Shown here: positions 37,592 to 46,342 of the stretch, in pieces
Position numbering within the stretch: the first letter of the stretch is position 1
Layout of the letters: each line of letters opens with the position of its first letter
Origin: Micromonospora sp. WMMD1102
GTDB taxonomy: Bacteria > Actinomycetota > Actinomycetes > Mycobacteriales > Micromonosporaceae
Assembly (NCBI RefSeq): GCF_029626265.1
Contig: NZ_JARUBN010000001.1
Span: forward strand, 248,001 to 312,000
Length of the DNA: 64,000 bases
Reading direction: 5' to 3'
Notes under the pieces: generated by a model
Database searches by the model: none
Told to the model about the DNA's origin: nothing
The model's input: only the letters and a program-made list of their open reading frames with translations
Translations under genes and position numbers: made by a program

Positions 37592-40500
37592 GTGTCAGTT
37601 CGGAGACTGTTGGCCGGGTACGCCGGGGTGAACGCCGTGCTGCTGGCCGGCTTCTTCGTGCTGCCGCTGCCGCGTCCGGCGGTGACCGCCGCGTTCGGGC
37701 TGACCAGCATGGCCGCCGTCGCGATCGGGGTCCGCCGGCACCGGCCGGAGCGGGCGTACGCCTGGTGGCTGCTCGCCGCCGCGCTCGGGGTCTTCGCGGC
37801 CGGCGACACCGTCTACCTGCTCGCCGCGAACCTGCCGCTCGGCGACTCCGCGGCCAACTCCGGGCTCGTCTCCGACCTCTGCTATCTGGCGATGGTGCCG
37901 CTGATCGGTGCCGGGCTGCTCGGGCTGACCCGCTCCTCCACCGGTGCCCGGGACCGGTCCGGACTGCTCGACTTCCTCATCTTCACCACCGCCGGTGCCT
38001 TCCTGCTCTGGGTACTGGTGATCCGGCCGTACCTGGTCGACCCGGGGCCGGACACGTTCGAGCATTCGGTACTTGCCGCGTACGCGCTGCTCGACGTGCT
38101 GTTGCTGGCCACCGCCGTACGGGTGGCGCTCACCTCGCGGGGCAGCGTCGCCGGGCTGCTGCTGGCGACCGGCGCGGCCGGGATGCTCGTCGCCGACGTC
38201 GTCTACGGCGCCGCGCTGCTGCGTGGCGACTGGCAGCCGGGCGGCCCGACCGAGCTGGGCTGGTTCGCCTTCTACATCGGCTGGGGCGCCGCCGCGCTGC
38301 ACCCGTCGATGGGAACGCTCACCGAGCCGGCAGCGCCGCCGGACAGCGAGATCGACAAGACCCGGCTGGTGCTGCTCGGCATCGCCGCCACGCTCGCCCC
38401 GGCGGTGCTGCTCTACGAGGTGGTGAACGGGGACGTCCGGGACGGTGCGGTGATCGCCGTGGTCGGCGGGGTGGTCTTCGCCCTGGTGCTGAGCCGGCTC
38501 GCGGACGCGGTGGACGGGCACCGGCAGGCGGTGACCCGGGAGCGGAGCCTGCGGCAGTCCGGTGCCGAACTGGTGGCCGCGACCGACACCGCCGAGGTAC
38601 GCCGGGCGGTGCGCACCGCCGTGGCCCGGCTGGTGCCCCGGCAGTCCGCACATCGGATGGTCTTCACGATCAACCACAGCGACGGGGTGCCGGCGGCCAC
38701 TGTCAGCATCTGGGGCCCGGGGATGGCGGCGCCGTCGCCGTTCTATCCCGCCCCGCCCACCGCCGCCGCCCGGCGCAGCCGGCTGCTCCGGGTCCGAACC
38801 CTGCAACCGGCGCTGGCCGAGCAGTTGCGCGGCTTCGAGACCGTGGCGGTCTGCCCGCTGATCGGCGACGGCCGGGTCGGCGGCGCGGCCAGCGGCGCAC
38901 CCCGGGTCGGCGCGCTGCTGGTGGCCACCGACAGCCGGCTGCTGCCGACGCTGCGGGACTCGCTGGAGGTGCTGGCCGCGCAGGCGGCGATGGCGCTGGA
39001 ACGGATCAGCCTGGCCCAGGAGATCAACCGCCGGGACAGCGAGGCGTACTTCCGCAGCCTCGTGCAGCACGCGGCGGACGTGATCCTGATCGTCGACGCC
39101 GACCACCGGGTCCGGTACGCCAGCCCGTCGGTCCGGGCCGTCCTCGGCATCGAGCCGGCCGACTGCACCGACCTGGGGACCGTGCTCTCGCCGGAGGACC
39201 AGCGCTCGGTCGCCGCCCTGCTCGACTCGGCGCTCGCCGAAGCGGACCGTCGCGGGGTCGACTGGAGCGTGCGCCGCCCCGACGGGCAGCGGGTGCAGTT
39301 GGAGGTGACCTGCCGGGACCTGCGCCGGGACCGGGCGGTACGCGGCTTCGTGCTGACCCTGCGGGACATCACCGAACGGGTACGCCTGGAGCAGGAGCTG
39401 ACCCACCGGGCGGTGCACGACGCGCTGACCGGGCTGGCCAACCGGGCGTCCTATCAGGACCAGGTCTACGAGGCGGTGGAGAAGGCCCGGGACGGCGCGG
39501 CCACCGTCGGCACCCTCTCCATCGACCTGGACGAGTTCACCACGGTCAACGACACCCACGGGCACGCGATCGGGGACGCGCTGCTGGTCGCCGCCGGGCA
39601 GCGGCTGCGGGAAAGCGTCGGGCCGAACGACCTGGTGGCGCGGCTCGGCGGCGACGAGTTCGCCGTACTCGTGCCGCGGGCGGAGTCCCCGGAGCAGGTC
39701 GAGGCGGTCGCCGACCATCTGGTCCGGGCGCTGGCCGAGCCGTTGGAGGTCGGCGACACCGTGGTCAGCGGCACGGTCAGCGTCGGGGTGGCCACCACCG
39801 ACGACGCCAGCGACGCCGGTGAGCTGCTGCAACGGGCCGACCTGGCGCTCTATGTGGCCAAGGGGGCCGGCAAGGGGCGCTGGTGCCGCTACCAGTCCGA
39901 GCTGCACACCGCGATCGTGGAGCGGCTGGAGCTGCGGGCGGCGCTGACCGAGGCGGCGAAGACGCTGAGCTTCTCCGTCGACTACCAGCCGATCGTCGAC
40001 ATGCGGACCGGGGCGGCGGTCGGTTTCGAGGCACTGGCCCGCTGGCACCATCCGGCGCGCGGGCCGGTACCGCCGGAGCTGTTCATCGGGCTGGCCGAGG
40101 AGACCGGGCTGATCGAGCCGATCGGCGACTACGTGCTGCGCCAGGCGACCGGTGCGGTTGCCGGCTGGTGTGCGCAGCGGGGGGAGGCGGGTGCGCCGTA
40201 CGTCAGCATCAACGTCTCGGCCCGGCAGCTGCGTACGCCCTGCTTCGTGGCTTCGGTGCGGGCGGCGCTGGCCGCCGCCGACGTACCGCCGGACCGGGTG
40301 ATGCTGGAGATCACCGAGAGTCTGCTGCTGCGGGACCAGGAGCCGGTCTGGGCCGAGCTGGCCGAGCTGCGCGCCCTCGGGCTGCGGGTCGCCATCGACG
40401 ACTTCGGCACCGGGTTCTCGTCGTTGAGCTATCTCCAGCAGATGCCGGCCGACGTACTCAAGATCGATAGGTCGTTCACCGAGACCGTGGCGTCGTCGCG

Positions 40501-40735
40501 GCGGCAGCGGCTGCTGGTGGAGGGGATCATCCGGCTCGCCGGCACCCTCGGCCTGGACGTCATCGCCGAGGGGGTGGAGACGGAGGCGGTCCGGACCATC
40601 CTGCTGGACATGGGCTGCGCGTCCGGGCAGGGCTACCTCTTCGCCCGGCCGCTCAAGGACGGGGACGTGCTGCGCTGGCTTGACGACCGGCCGGTGCCCG
40701 CCGTACTGCCGAAGCCCCGCCCGGCCGGCGAGTGA
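37592..40735 (+). CDS. Membrane GGDEF-EAL protein (c-di-GMP synthesis and breakdown)
   Basis: This 1047-residue protein has an N-terminal sensor of about nine membrane helices (residues 1-300). A GAF-like region follows (about 315-475) with AMALERISLAQEINRRD at its end, then a PAS domain (about 480-600; ADVILIVDADHRVRYASPSV). The GGDEF domain has an intact active site (RLGGDEF, near 686), and the EAL domain carries FEALARWHHP, DDFGTGFSS and the QGYLFARPL end. Both active sites look complete, so it may be bifunctional or one domain may regulate the other. The GTG at 37592 follows AGGAGAG. No c-di-GMP riboswitch was seen in the 209-base leader. Confidence 0.93.
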   Translation: MSVRRLLAGYAGVNAVLLAGFFVLPLPRPAVTAAFGLTSMAAVAIGVRRHRPERAYAWWLLAAALGVFAAGDTVYLLAANLPLGDSAANSGLVSDLCYLAMVPLIGAGLLGLTRSSTGARDRSGLLDFLIFTTAGAFLLWVLVIRPYLVDPGPDTFEHSVLAAYALLDVLLLATAVRVALTSRGSVAGLLLATGAAGMLVADVVYGAALLRGDWQPGGPTELGWFAFYIGWGAAALHPSMGTLTEPAAPPDSEIDKTRLVLLGIAATLAPAVLLYEVVNGDVRDGAVIAVVGGVVFALVLSRLADAVDGHRQAVTRERSLRQSGAELVAATDTAEVRRAVRTAVARLVPRQSAHRMVFTINHSDGVPAATVSIWGPGMAAPSPFYPAPPTAAARRSRLLRVRTLQPALAEQLRGFETVAVCPLIGDGRVGGAASGAPRVGALLVATDSRLLPTLRDSLEVLAAQAAMALERISLAQEINRRDSEAYFRSLVQHAADVILIVDADHRVRYASPSVRAVLGIEPADCTDLGTVLSPEDQRSVAALLDSALAEADRRGVDWSVRRPDGQRVQLEVTCRDLRRDRAVRGFVLTLRDITERVRLEQELTHRAVHDALTGLANRASYQDQVYEAVEKARDGAATVGTLSIDLDEFTTVNDTHGHAIGDALLVAAGQRLRESVGPNDLVARLGGDEFAVLVPRAESPEQVEAVADHLVRALAEPLEVGDTVVSGTVSVGVATTDDASDAGELLQRADLALYVAKGAGKGRWCRYQSELHTAIVERLELRAALTEAAKTLSFSVDYQPIVDMRTGAAVGFEALARWHHPARGPVPPELFIGLAEETGLIEPIGDYVLRQATGAVAGWCAQRGEAGAPYVSINVSARQLRTPCFVASVRAALAAADVPPDRVMLEITESLLLRDQEPVWAELAELRALGLRVAIDDFGTGFSSLSYLQQMPADVLKIDRSFTETVASSRRQRLLVEGIIRLAGTLGLDVIAEGVETEAVRTILLDMGCASGQGYLFARPLKDGDVLRWLDDRPVPAVLPKPRPAGE

Positions 40736-40770
40736 GCTGGTCCGCCCGACTTTCCGGACGGGGAGTGGGC

Positions 40771-41358
40771 TCAGGCGGCTGCCGGGGTGAGCGGGCGGCG
40801 GACCCGGGCCGGGTTGCCGACGGCGAGTACCCCGGCCGGCAGGTCCCGGGTGACGACGCTGCCGGCGCCGACCACGGTGTCCCGGCCGATGGTGACCCCG
40901 CCGAGCACGATCACCCCGCCGCCGAGCCAGACGTTGTCGCCGATCGTGATCGGCCGGGCCGCCTCCCAGCCGGACCGGCGCTGCTCCGGGTCGAGCGGGT
41001 GGTGCGGGGTCAGCAGTTGTACGTTCGGCCCGACCTGCACGTCGGCGCCGATCTCGATCGCGGCGACGTCGAGCAGCACGGCGTTGAAGTTCAGGTAGGA
41101 CCGGTCGCCGATCCGGATCTGGCCGCCGTAGTCGCAGTGGAACGGCGGCCTGACCACCACCTGCTCGCCGACCGCGCCGAGGAGTTCGCGCAGCAGCGCC
41201 CGGTGCCGTTCCGGCTGGTCGGCCGGCGTCGAGTTGTAGCGCTGCGCCAGCACGGCGGCCCGCTCCGCCAGCGCGACCAGCTCGGGGTCGTCGGCCCGGT
41301 AGAGGTCACCGGCGAGCATCCGCTCCCGCTGGGAGCGCGGATCCGCGCCGGTCTGCAT
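40771..41358 (-). CDS. Sugar O-acetyltransferase (Maa/LacA/NodL family)
   Basis: This 195-residue protein opens with the Maa helix (RERMLAGDLYRADDPEL) and continues as a left-handed beta-helix of hexapeptide repeats (IRIGDRSYLNFNAVLLD, IEIGADVQVGPNVQLLTPHHP, ITIGDNVWLGGGVIVLGGVTIGRDTVVGAGSVVTRDLP). The histidine pair in LLTPHHPLD is the catalytic region of galactoside and maltose acetyltransferases. It probably acetylates a sugar with acetyl-CoA. Its ATG at 41358 is 16 bases beyond the dapD stop on the same strand, so it may be co-transcribed with dapD, another hexapeptide acyltransferase. Confidence 0.88.
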   Translation of the reverse strand: MQTGADPRSQRERMLAGDLYRADDPELVALAERAAVLAQRYNSTPADQPERHRALLRELLGAVGEQVVVRPPFHCDYGGQIRIGDRSYLNFNAVLLDVAAIEIGADVQVGPNVQLLTPHHPLDPEQRRSGWEAARPITIGDNVWLGGGVIVLGGVTIGRDTVVGAGSVVTRDLPAGVLAVGNPARVRRPLTPAAA

Positions 41359-41374
41359 GGTCGCGCCCGTCGGC

Positions 41375-42328
41375 TCAGTCGTTGGCGTGCAGCGCCGCGT
41401 TGAGTTCGATGCCCCGGCCGGTGCGCGGCTTCGCCTCCAGCGCGCCGGTCACCGAGTTGCGCCAGAAGAGCAGCCCGTTCACCCCGGACAGTTCGCGGGC
41501 CTTTACGACCCGGCCGTCCGGCAGGGTCACCTTGGAGCCGGCGGTGATGTAGCAGCCGGCCTCGACCACGCAGTCGTCGCCGAGCGAGATCCCGATCCCG
41601 GCGTTGGCACCGAGCAGGCTCCGCTCGCCGATCCGGACCTTCTCCTTGCCGCCGCCGGAGAGGGTACCCATGATCGAGGCGCCGGCACCGACGTCGGAGC
41701 CGTCCCCGACCACCACACCGGCGACGATCCGGCCCTCCACCATCGAGGCGCCGAGCGTGCCGGCGTTGAAGTTGCAGAAGCCCTCGTGCATCACGGTGGT
41801 GCCGCTGGCCAGGTGCGCGCCGAGGCGGACCCGGTCGGCGTCGGCGATCCGGACCCCGGACGGGACAACGTAGTCGGTCATCCGGGGGAACTTGTCGACG
41901 CCGTAGACGGCCAGGTGCCGGCCGGCGGCCCGCTCGACCACCCGCAGCTCGTCGACCCGCTCCGGCGGGCACGGCCCGGCCGAGGTCCAGGCGACGTTTG
42001 CCAGCACCCCGAAGATGCCGTCGAGGTTCAGCTCGTTGGGCCGGACCAGGCGGTGGGAGAGCAGGTGCAACCGGAGGTACGCGTCGGCGGCGTCCTTGAT
42101 CGGGTCGGCCAGCGAGCCGATCTCGGTGACCACCACTGCGGTACGCAGCCCCGGCAGCGCCCGGTCGCCGAGCGCGCCCGGCGGCAGGTCGAGCACGTCG
42201 CCGTCGTCGCCGGCGACAAGTGGCGACGGGCCGAGGCCGAGCTTGCCGGTCGGATACCACGTGTCGAGCACCTGGTCTCCGGCGAGCGTGGCTACCCCGA
42301 TCCCCCAGGCGGGCTGTGTGGTCGTCAC
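41375..42328 (-). CDS. dapD: Tetrahydrodipicolinate N-succinyltransferase
   Basis: This 317-residue enzyme adds succinyl-CoA to tetrahydrodipicolinate in diaminopimelate/lysine synthesis. The N-terminal half contains the actinobacterial DapD blocks ([33 protein letters not shown]). The C-terminal half is a left-handed beta-helix ([50 protein letters not shown]). The glutamate in MVEGRI and the glycine loop of the active site are in place. The GTG at 42328 has GGAGGGG eight bases upstream. It diverges from dapE; the next gene on its own strand is the Maa-like acetyltransferase. Confidence 0.95.
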   Translation of the reverse strand: MTTTQPAWGIGVATLAGDQVLDTWYPTGKLGLGPSPLVAGDDGDVLDLPPGALGDRALPGLRTAVVVTEIGSLADPIKDAADAYLRLHLLSHRLVRPNELNLDGIFGVLANVAWTSAGPCPPERVDELRVVERAAGRHLAVYGVDKFPRMTDYVVPSGVRIADADRVRLGAHLASGTTVMHEGFCNFNAGTLGASMVEGRIVAGVVVGDGSDVGAGASIMGTLSGGGKEKVRIGERSLLGANAGIGISLGDDCVVEAGCYITAGSKVTLPDGRVVKARELSGVNGLLFWRNSVTGALEAKPRTGRGIELNAALHAND

Positions 42329-42445
42329 CGGGTCTACCCCTCCGTCATCCGTCCGCCAGAACCGGCTCGGCCGGGCGTGTGGAACGTCATTCGTGAGCCC
42401 TCGACGCGTCCCGCCGATACGACCTTGACGGTACCGTCTCCCAGC

Positions 42446-43519
42446 ATGGAGAACCCGCTCACCCCCGAGGTGTTGGCCGATCCGGTGGCGTTGACCCGTG
42501 CCCTGGTCGACATCGAGTCCGTCTCGCGCAACGAAAAGGAGATAGCGGACTTTGTCGAGGAGGTGCTCAGGGAGGTCCCGCACCTGACGGTGGCGCGGCA
42601 CAACAACACGATCATGGCGCGTACCGACCTGGGCCGGGCCCAGCGGGTGGTGCTGGCCGGGCACCTGGACACCGTGCCGTTGAACAACAACTTCCCGTCG
42701 AGTGTGCAGGGCGACCTGATCTACGGCTGCGGCACCTCCGACATGAAGTCCGGGGTGGCGTACGCGCTGCACCTGGCGGTGAGCGTGCCCGAGCCCCGCT
42801 ACGACGTGACGTACTTCTTCTACGAGGCCGAGGAGATCGAGTCCCGCTACAACGGGCTGACCCTGGTCGCGCAGGCGCATCCGGAGTGGCTGACCGCCGA
42901 CTTCGCGGTGCTGCTGGAACCGACGCACGGGGTGGTGGAGGCGGGCTGCCAGGGGACCATGCGGGCGGTGGTCAGTGCCACCGGCCGGCGGGCGCACTCG
43001 GCCCGCTCCTGGAACGGGGTGAACGCGATCCACGGCATCGCCGAGGCGATCAACCGGCTGGCGGCGTACCAGGCGCGGATGGTCACCATCGACGGCTGCG
43101 TCTACCGCGAGGGGATGAACGCGGTCCGGATCGGCGGCGGGGTGGCCGGCAACGTGGTACCGGACCTCTGCGAGATGGAGGTGAACTACCGGTTCGCCCC
43201 GGACCGGACCGCCGAGCAGGCGGAGGCGCACCTCCGCGAGGTCTTCGACGGGTACCAGGTCCGGGTGACCGACTGGGCGCCCGGTGCGCTGCCCGGGTTG
43301 ACCGAGGCGCCGGCCCGGGAGTTCCTGGCGGCGGTCGGGGCGGACCCGATCGGCAAGCTCGGCTGGACGGACGTGGCGCGGTTCGCCGCCCTCGGCATCC
43401 CGGCGCTGAACTTCGGGCCGGGCGACCCGAACGTGGCACACGCCCCCGACGAGCACGTCGAGATCGGCAAGATCCGGGACGGTGCCGCCACCCTGCACCG
43501 CTGGCTCGCCTCACACTGA
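42446..43519 (+). CDS. dapE: Succinyl-diaminopimelate desuccinylase
   Basis: This 357-residue zinc peptidase of the M20 family removes succinate to give LL-diaminopimelate. Metal ligands and catalytic residues are visible: [11 protein letters not shown] (His and Asp), [12 protein letters not shown] (bridging Asp), [10 protein letters not shown] (Glu-Glu base and ligand), [14 protein letters not shown], and the last histidine in [12 protein letters not shown]. The length is standard. The ATG at 42446 lies eight bases after TACCGT and has no clear ribosome site. The divergent partner dapD shares a 117-base promoter space. Confidence 0.95.
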   Translation: MENPLTPEVLADPVALTRALVDIESVSRNEKEIADFVEEVLREVPHLTVARHNNTIMARTDLGRAQRVVLAGHLDTVPLNNNFPSSVQGDLIYGCGTSDMKSGVAYALHLAVSVPEPRYDVTYFFYEAEEIESRYNGLTLVAQAHPEWLTADFAVLLEPTHGVVEAGCQGTMRAVVSATGRRAHSARSWNGVNAIHGIAEAINRLAAYQARMVTIDGCVYREGMNAVRIGGGVAGNVVPDLCEMEVNYRFAPDRTAEQAEAHLREVFDGYQVRVTDWAPGALPGLTEAPAREFLAAVGADPIGKLGWTDVARFAALGIPALNFGPGDPNVAHAPDEHVEIGKIRDGAATLHRWLASH

Positions 43520-43568
43520 GCCGGGACGTACCGGACGTCTGCTGGTCGTCGCCGGGTCGGGACCCGGC

Positions 43569-43613
43569 CCGGCGCCGGCCGGCGGTGGCCCCTTTGCCGC
43601 CGGCCGGCGCCGG
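43569..43613 (+). terminator. dapE terminator
   Basis: A perfect 17-bp stem (43569-43585 and 43597-43613) with an 11-base loop is followed by TTTCCC. It sits 50 bases after the dapE stop and before the convergent small gene, so it can serve both. Confidence 0.8.
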
Positions 43614-43639
43614 CTTTCCCGGTGTGTCGGGTCGGCGGA

Positions 43640-43804
43640 CTAGCCGTCGACGTGCTGCTGCGTACGGGATTCCTGCTCCGGCACCGAGACGTCCTCGATC
43701 GCGCCGGCCGGTGCGGCGTTGCGTGCCATCCGGCGCTCCGCGACCACCGCCCGGATCCGGCGCTGCATCTGTCGTCGCAGTCGGATGATCTCCCCGCTGG
43801 TCAT
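43640..43804 (-). CDS. Small basic protein, 54 residues
   Basis: The frame from ATG 43804 to TAG 43640 encodes MTSGEIIRLRRQMQRRIRAV and a more acidic tail ending EQESRTQQHVDG. It has a G6 run about eight bases upstream as a ribosome site. The N-terminal 30 residues are strongly basic and helical, with Arg spaced as in a coiled coil or nucleic-acid-binding helix. I do not recognise it. Codon bias is normal and the gene fills an otherwise empty gap between dapE and the LOG gene. Confidence 0.6.
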   Translation of the reverse strand: MTSGEIIRLRRQMQRRIRAVVAERRMARNAAPAGAIEDVSVPEQESRTQQHVDG

Positions 43805-43976
43805 CACCGTTGCCCCCCGAAGGTGCGCGGCCGTGACGTGGGCGCCGCGCGTTCCCCCTTGTGTGATTGGTAAGACGCCGGTCAGCCCCGTTTGGTTGCC
43901 TCGGCGCCGAGGTTCGTCCCGTGACGTACGCGATCACGCCACCCCGGCCCTGGTCCACCGGATTACCGTGGAGCCC

Positions 43977-44828
43977 ATGAACCACAGCCAGGGACGAAAC
44001 GGCAGCCGGGGCCCGGGACCGGAACGCCATCGGGGTGCGGTCACGCTGCGCCGCGAGGCCATCCCGCTGAGTACGGCGGACCAGCGGTTGCTCGACTCCC
44101 GCAGCCGGGGCGACTGGAAGACCAAGGACGCCTGGCGGGCCCTGCGGATCCTGTCGGAGTTCGTGGAGGGCTTCGACACCCTGGCCGACCTGCCACCGGC
44201 GGTGAGCGTCTTCGGCTCGGCCCGCAGCAAGCCGGACAGCCCGGAGTGCGAGCTGGCCGAGCAGTTGGGTGCGGCGCTCGCCGCCGCCGGCTACGCGGTG
44301 ATCACCGGCGGCGGGCCGGGCGTGATGGAGGCGGCCAACCGGGGCGCGACCGAGGCCGGCGGACTCTCGGTCGGGCTCGGCATCGAGCTGCCGTTCGAGC
44401 AGGGCATCAACGACTGGGTCGACATGGCGATCGACTTCCGGTACTTCTTCGCCCGCAAGACCATGTTCGTCAAGTACGCCCAGGCGTTCGTGGTGCTGCC
44501 GGGCGGCTTCGGCACCCTGGACGAGCTGTTCGAGGCGCTGACCCTGGTGCAGACCGGCAAGGTGACCCGGTTCCCGGTGGTGCTGATGGGTACGACCTAC
44601 TGGCGCCCGCTGCTCGACTGGCTCCGGGACACGCTGGCCGCCGACGGCAAGATCAGCCCGGCCGACCTGGAACTGATCATCGTCACCGACGACGTCAGCG
44701 CCGCCGTCCGGCACATCGTGGACGCGGACGCGGCGCTGGCCGCCGAGCAGGAGGCGTTGCAGGAGACCGCGATAGCCCAGGCCGAGGCGGCCCAGCAATC
44801 GGCCGCCGGGGCACGCAACTCGCGCTGA
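43977..44828 (+). CDS. LOG family (cytokinin-riboside monophosphate phosphoribohydrolase-like) protein
   Basis: This 283-residue protein belongs to the TIGR00730/LOG family of Rossmann-fold nucleotide hydrolases. It has SVFGSARSKPDS, the phosphate loop ITGGGPGVMEAANRGA and the catalytic signature PGGFGTLDELFEALT with the conserved Arg (RKTMFVKYAQ) before it. Such enzymes cut the base from nucleoside monophosphates. The N-terminal 60 residues are a charged extension. TACCGT ends seven bases before ATG 43977, again the leaderless layout. Confidence 0.9.
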   Translation: MNHSQGRNGSRGPGPERHRGAVTLRREAIPLSTADQRLLDSRSRGDWKTKDAWRALRILSEFVEGFDTLADLPPAVSVFGSARSKPDSPECELAEQLGAALAAAGYAVITGGGPGVMEAANRGATEAGGLSVGLGIELPFEQGINDWVDMAIDFRYFFARKTMFVKYAQAFVVLPGGFGTLDELFEALTLVQTGKVTRFPVVLMGTTYWRPLLDWLRDTLAADGKISPADLELIIVTDDVSAAVRHIVDADAALAAEQEALQETAIAQAEAAQQSAAGARNSR

Positions 44829-44884
44829 ACCGTCGACCCGCCCGGACGCGTCCGCAAAACCTGCCGGGCACGTCCGGCGTGCGA

Positions 44885-44917
44885 ACGGCCCGCCCCGGTC
44901 TCCCGGGAGCGGGCCGT
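44885..44917. terminator. Bidirectional terminator between LOG gene and secreted-protein gene
   Basis: ACGGCCCGC (44885-44893) pairs perfectly with GCGGGCCGT (44909-44917). The loop can add a smaller CCCGG/CCGGG stem. It lies between two convergent genes. Confidence 0.7.
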
Positions 44918-44930
44918 CCGGTACCGCTGA

Positions 44931-45305
44931 CTACGACAGGACCCGGATGCTCCCTGACGAGAAGCCCGTGGAGCCGCCGGGTGGGAGAGTGGCCGACGGG
45001 ACGGTGCAGGCCCGTCCGGTGTAGACCACGATCGTGGAGTCGGTCTGGTTGCTGACCGTGGTGCCGGCCGGGAACGTGCCGTTGATGTCGCGGCAGCCGG
45101 CGGCCGGGTTGACCAGGACGGCGCTTGCGCCAGCGGGGCTGCTGATGACGATCCGGCCCGTGGCGGCGAGGCTGGGCGAGGCGGCGAGCCCGACAGCCGC
45201 ACCGGCCAGCACGCCGACCACGGCCACCCGGGTCGCGCGGCGCCAGGCGCGCGATCGGCGTGCCGTCGTCCGGGACTGCGTCGGCGCTGCTTCGATGATT
45301 TCCAC
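44931..45305 (-). CDS. Small secreted protein
   Basis: This 124-residue protein has a signal peptide: a basic start (TTARRSRAWRRATR), a hydrophobic core (VAVVGVLAGAAVGLAASPSLA) and a likely cut after LAATG. The mature part of about 75 residues is beta-rich with two cysteines (GCRDINGTFP and RACTVPSA) that can form one disulfide, and repeated Gly/Ser/Thr turns. The GTG at 45305 has GGGGAGGA at ideal distance. I do not recognise the family; it may be an extracellular inhibitor or structural protein. Confidence 0.75.
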   Translation of the reverse strand: MEIIEAAPTQSRTTARRSRAWRRATRVAVVGVLAGAAVGLAASPSLAATGRIVISSPAGASAVLVNPAAGCRDINGTFPAGTTVSNQTDSTIVVYTGRACTVPSATLPPGGSTGFSSGSIRVLS

Positions 45306-45485
45306 GAGAAGTCCTCCCCAACGTTCGAAGGGCTGATAAGTTACCGGCCGCCGTCGACGTGTCGCCCCCGAAGCGGAACATCGGCGGTCATCGTCGACTG
45401 GTCTGGCTGGCACGCTACGCCCGGCGGACTTCAGTTCGCTTTCAAATGGACTTTGCGGCCGGGCGCCTTAGTGCCGCGTCACAGA

Positions 45486-45956
45486 TCAGCAGCGGTGCGC
45501 CAGTACCTCCCACCTCGCGATGCTCTGACCGGGGAGGGTCTGATCGGGCCACCATGTCCCGGATCCGACGGTGCCGCTGGAGATCCAAGTGGAACCATTC
45601 CAGGAGAAGAGGTCGGCGCAGAACCCTGGGCCGATGTAGAAGCCCTGGGCGTGGTCCCAATCTAGGTAGCTGTCCGTGCGCCGGTCCACCGGCAGTAGCG
45701 CGTCGTAACTCCCCTTGGCGTAGCTCCCGTCGCGGTCCTTTATCACTCCGATGCTAACGATGGCGCTCACATTGCTGATGTAACTCCTCGGCACCGCCGC
45801 CACGGAAGAGCCGGAGCGTGAGGCCGAACCCGTGTCACCCGATGCCGGCGCCAGCAACTGTGAACCAGTACCCGGGGCAGCGCTTGCGGCGACGCCCAGC
45901 GACACTGCGGCGACTACTGGCAAGGCCAGCACTGCCAACCTGCTCAAATACTTCAT
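45486..45956 (-). CDS. Secreted protein of unknown function
   Basis: This 156-residue protein starts at ATG 45956, six bases after GGGAGGT. The signal peptide is MKYLSRLAVLALPVVAAVSL to about ASAAPG. The mature part contains SYISNVSAIVSIGVIKDRDGSYAKGSYDALLPVDRRTD and ends in HRC. A second cysteine (GFCADLF) suggests one disulfide. The tryptophan- and tyrosine-rich C-terminus recalls small secreted actinomycete proteins without assigned function. It is co-directional with the other secreted-protein gene, 180 bases apart. Confidence 0.72.
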   Translation of the reverse strand: MKYLSRLAVLALPVVAAVSLGVAASAAPGTGSQLLAPASGDTGSASRSGSSVAAVPRSYISNVSAIVSIGVIKDRDGSYAKGSYDALLPVDRRTDSYLDWDHAQGFYIGPGFCADLFSWNGSTWISSGTVGSGTWWPDQTLPGQSIARWEVLAHRC

Positions 45957-46342
45957 CGCGTACCTCCCAGTTTCGGGCAACTCGCCCCGGGATGGAGGTA
46001 TCCAGGGGGAATCGCCAGGCTTCGCCGCATGGGCGGCGAGAACGAAATTACGATCTATCAGCTTCACGCCAGCTTCGAACCCACCGGATTTGCCCTGGTC
46101 GGGGCCGGGTGGCGGCTGGCCCGGATAACTCGCACGGTCCTCGAATCGGCGCTGACCAGCGCAAGAAGAGAGGGCATCGATGGTCGTTTGTGACGACAGA
46201 CCTCGACACCCTCTTGACCGCACTGTACGTGCCCATCCGCACCCCATTTAGGACCTGTCGGGGTCGGTGGACGTACCGGGAGCGCGCCCGGGGCGTGGCG
46301 CGAGGCGTACCTGAGGGGGACGCGTCGGGGCGGCGTGGTGTG
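45957..46342. other. Intergenic space between the secreted protein and adnA
   Basis: These 386 bases are less GC-rich than the flanks and hold no frame I can support. They should contain the divergent promoters of the secreted protein and adnA. A TTGACC at about 46212 and a TTTAGGACC at about 46248 are visible but badly spaced. No long inverted repeat was seen. Confidence 0.4.
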
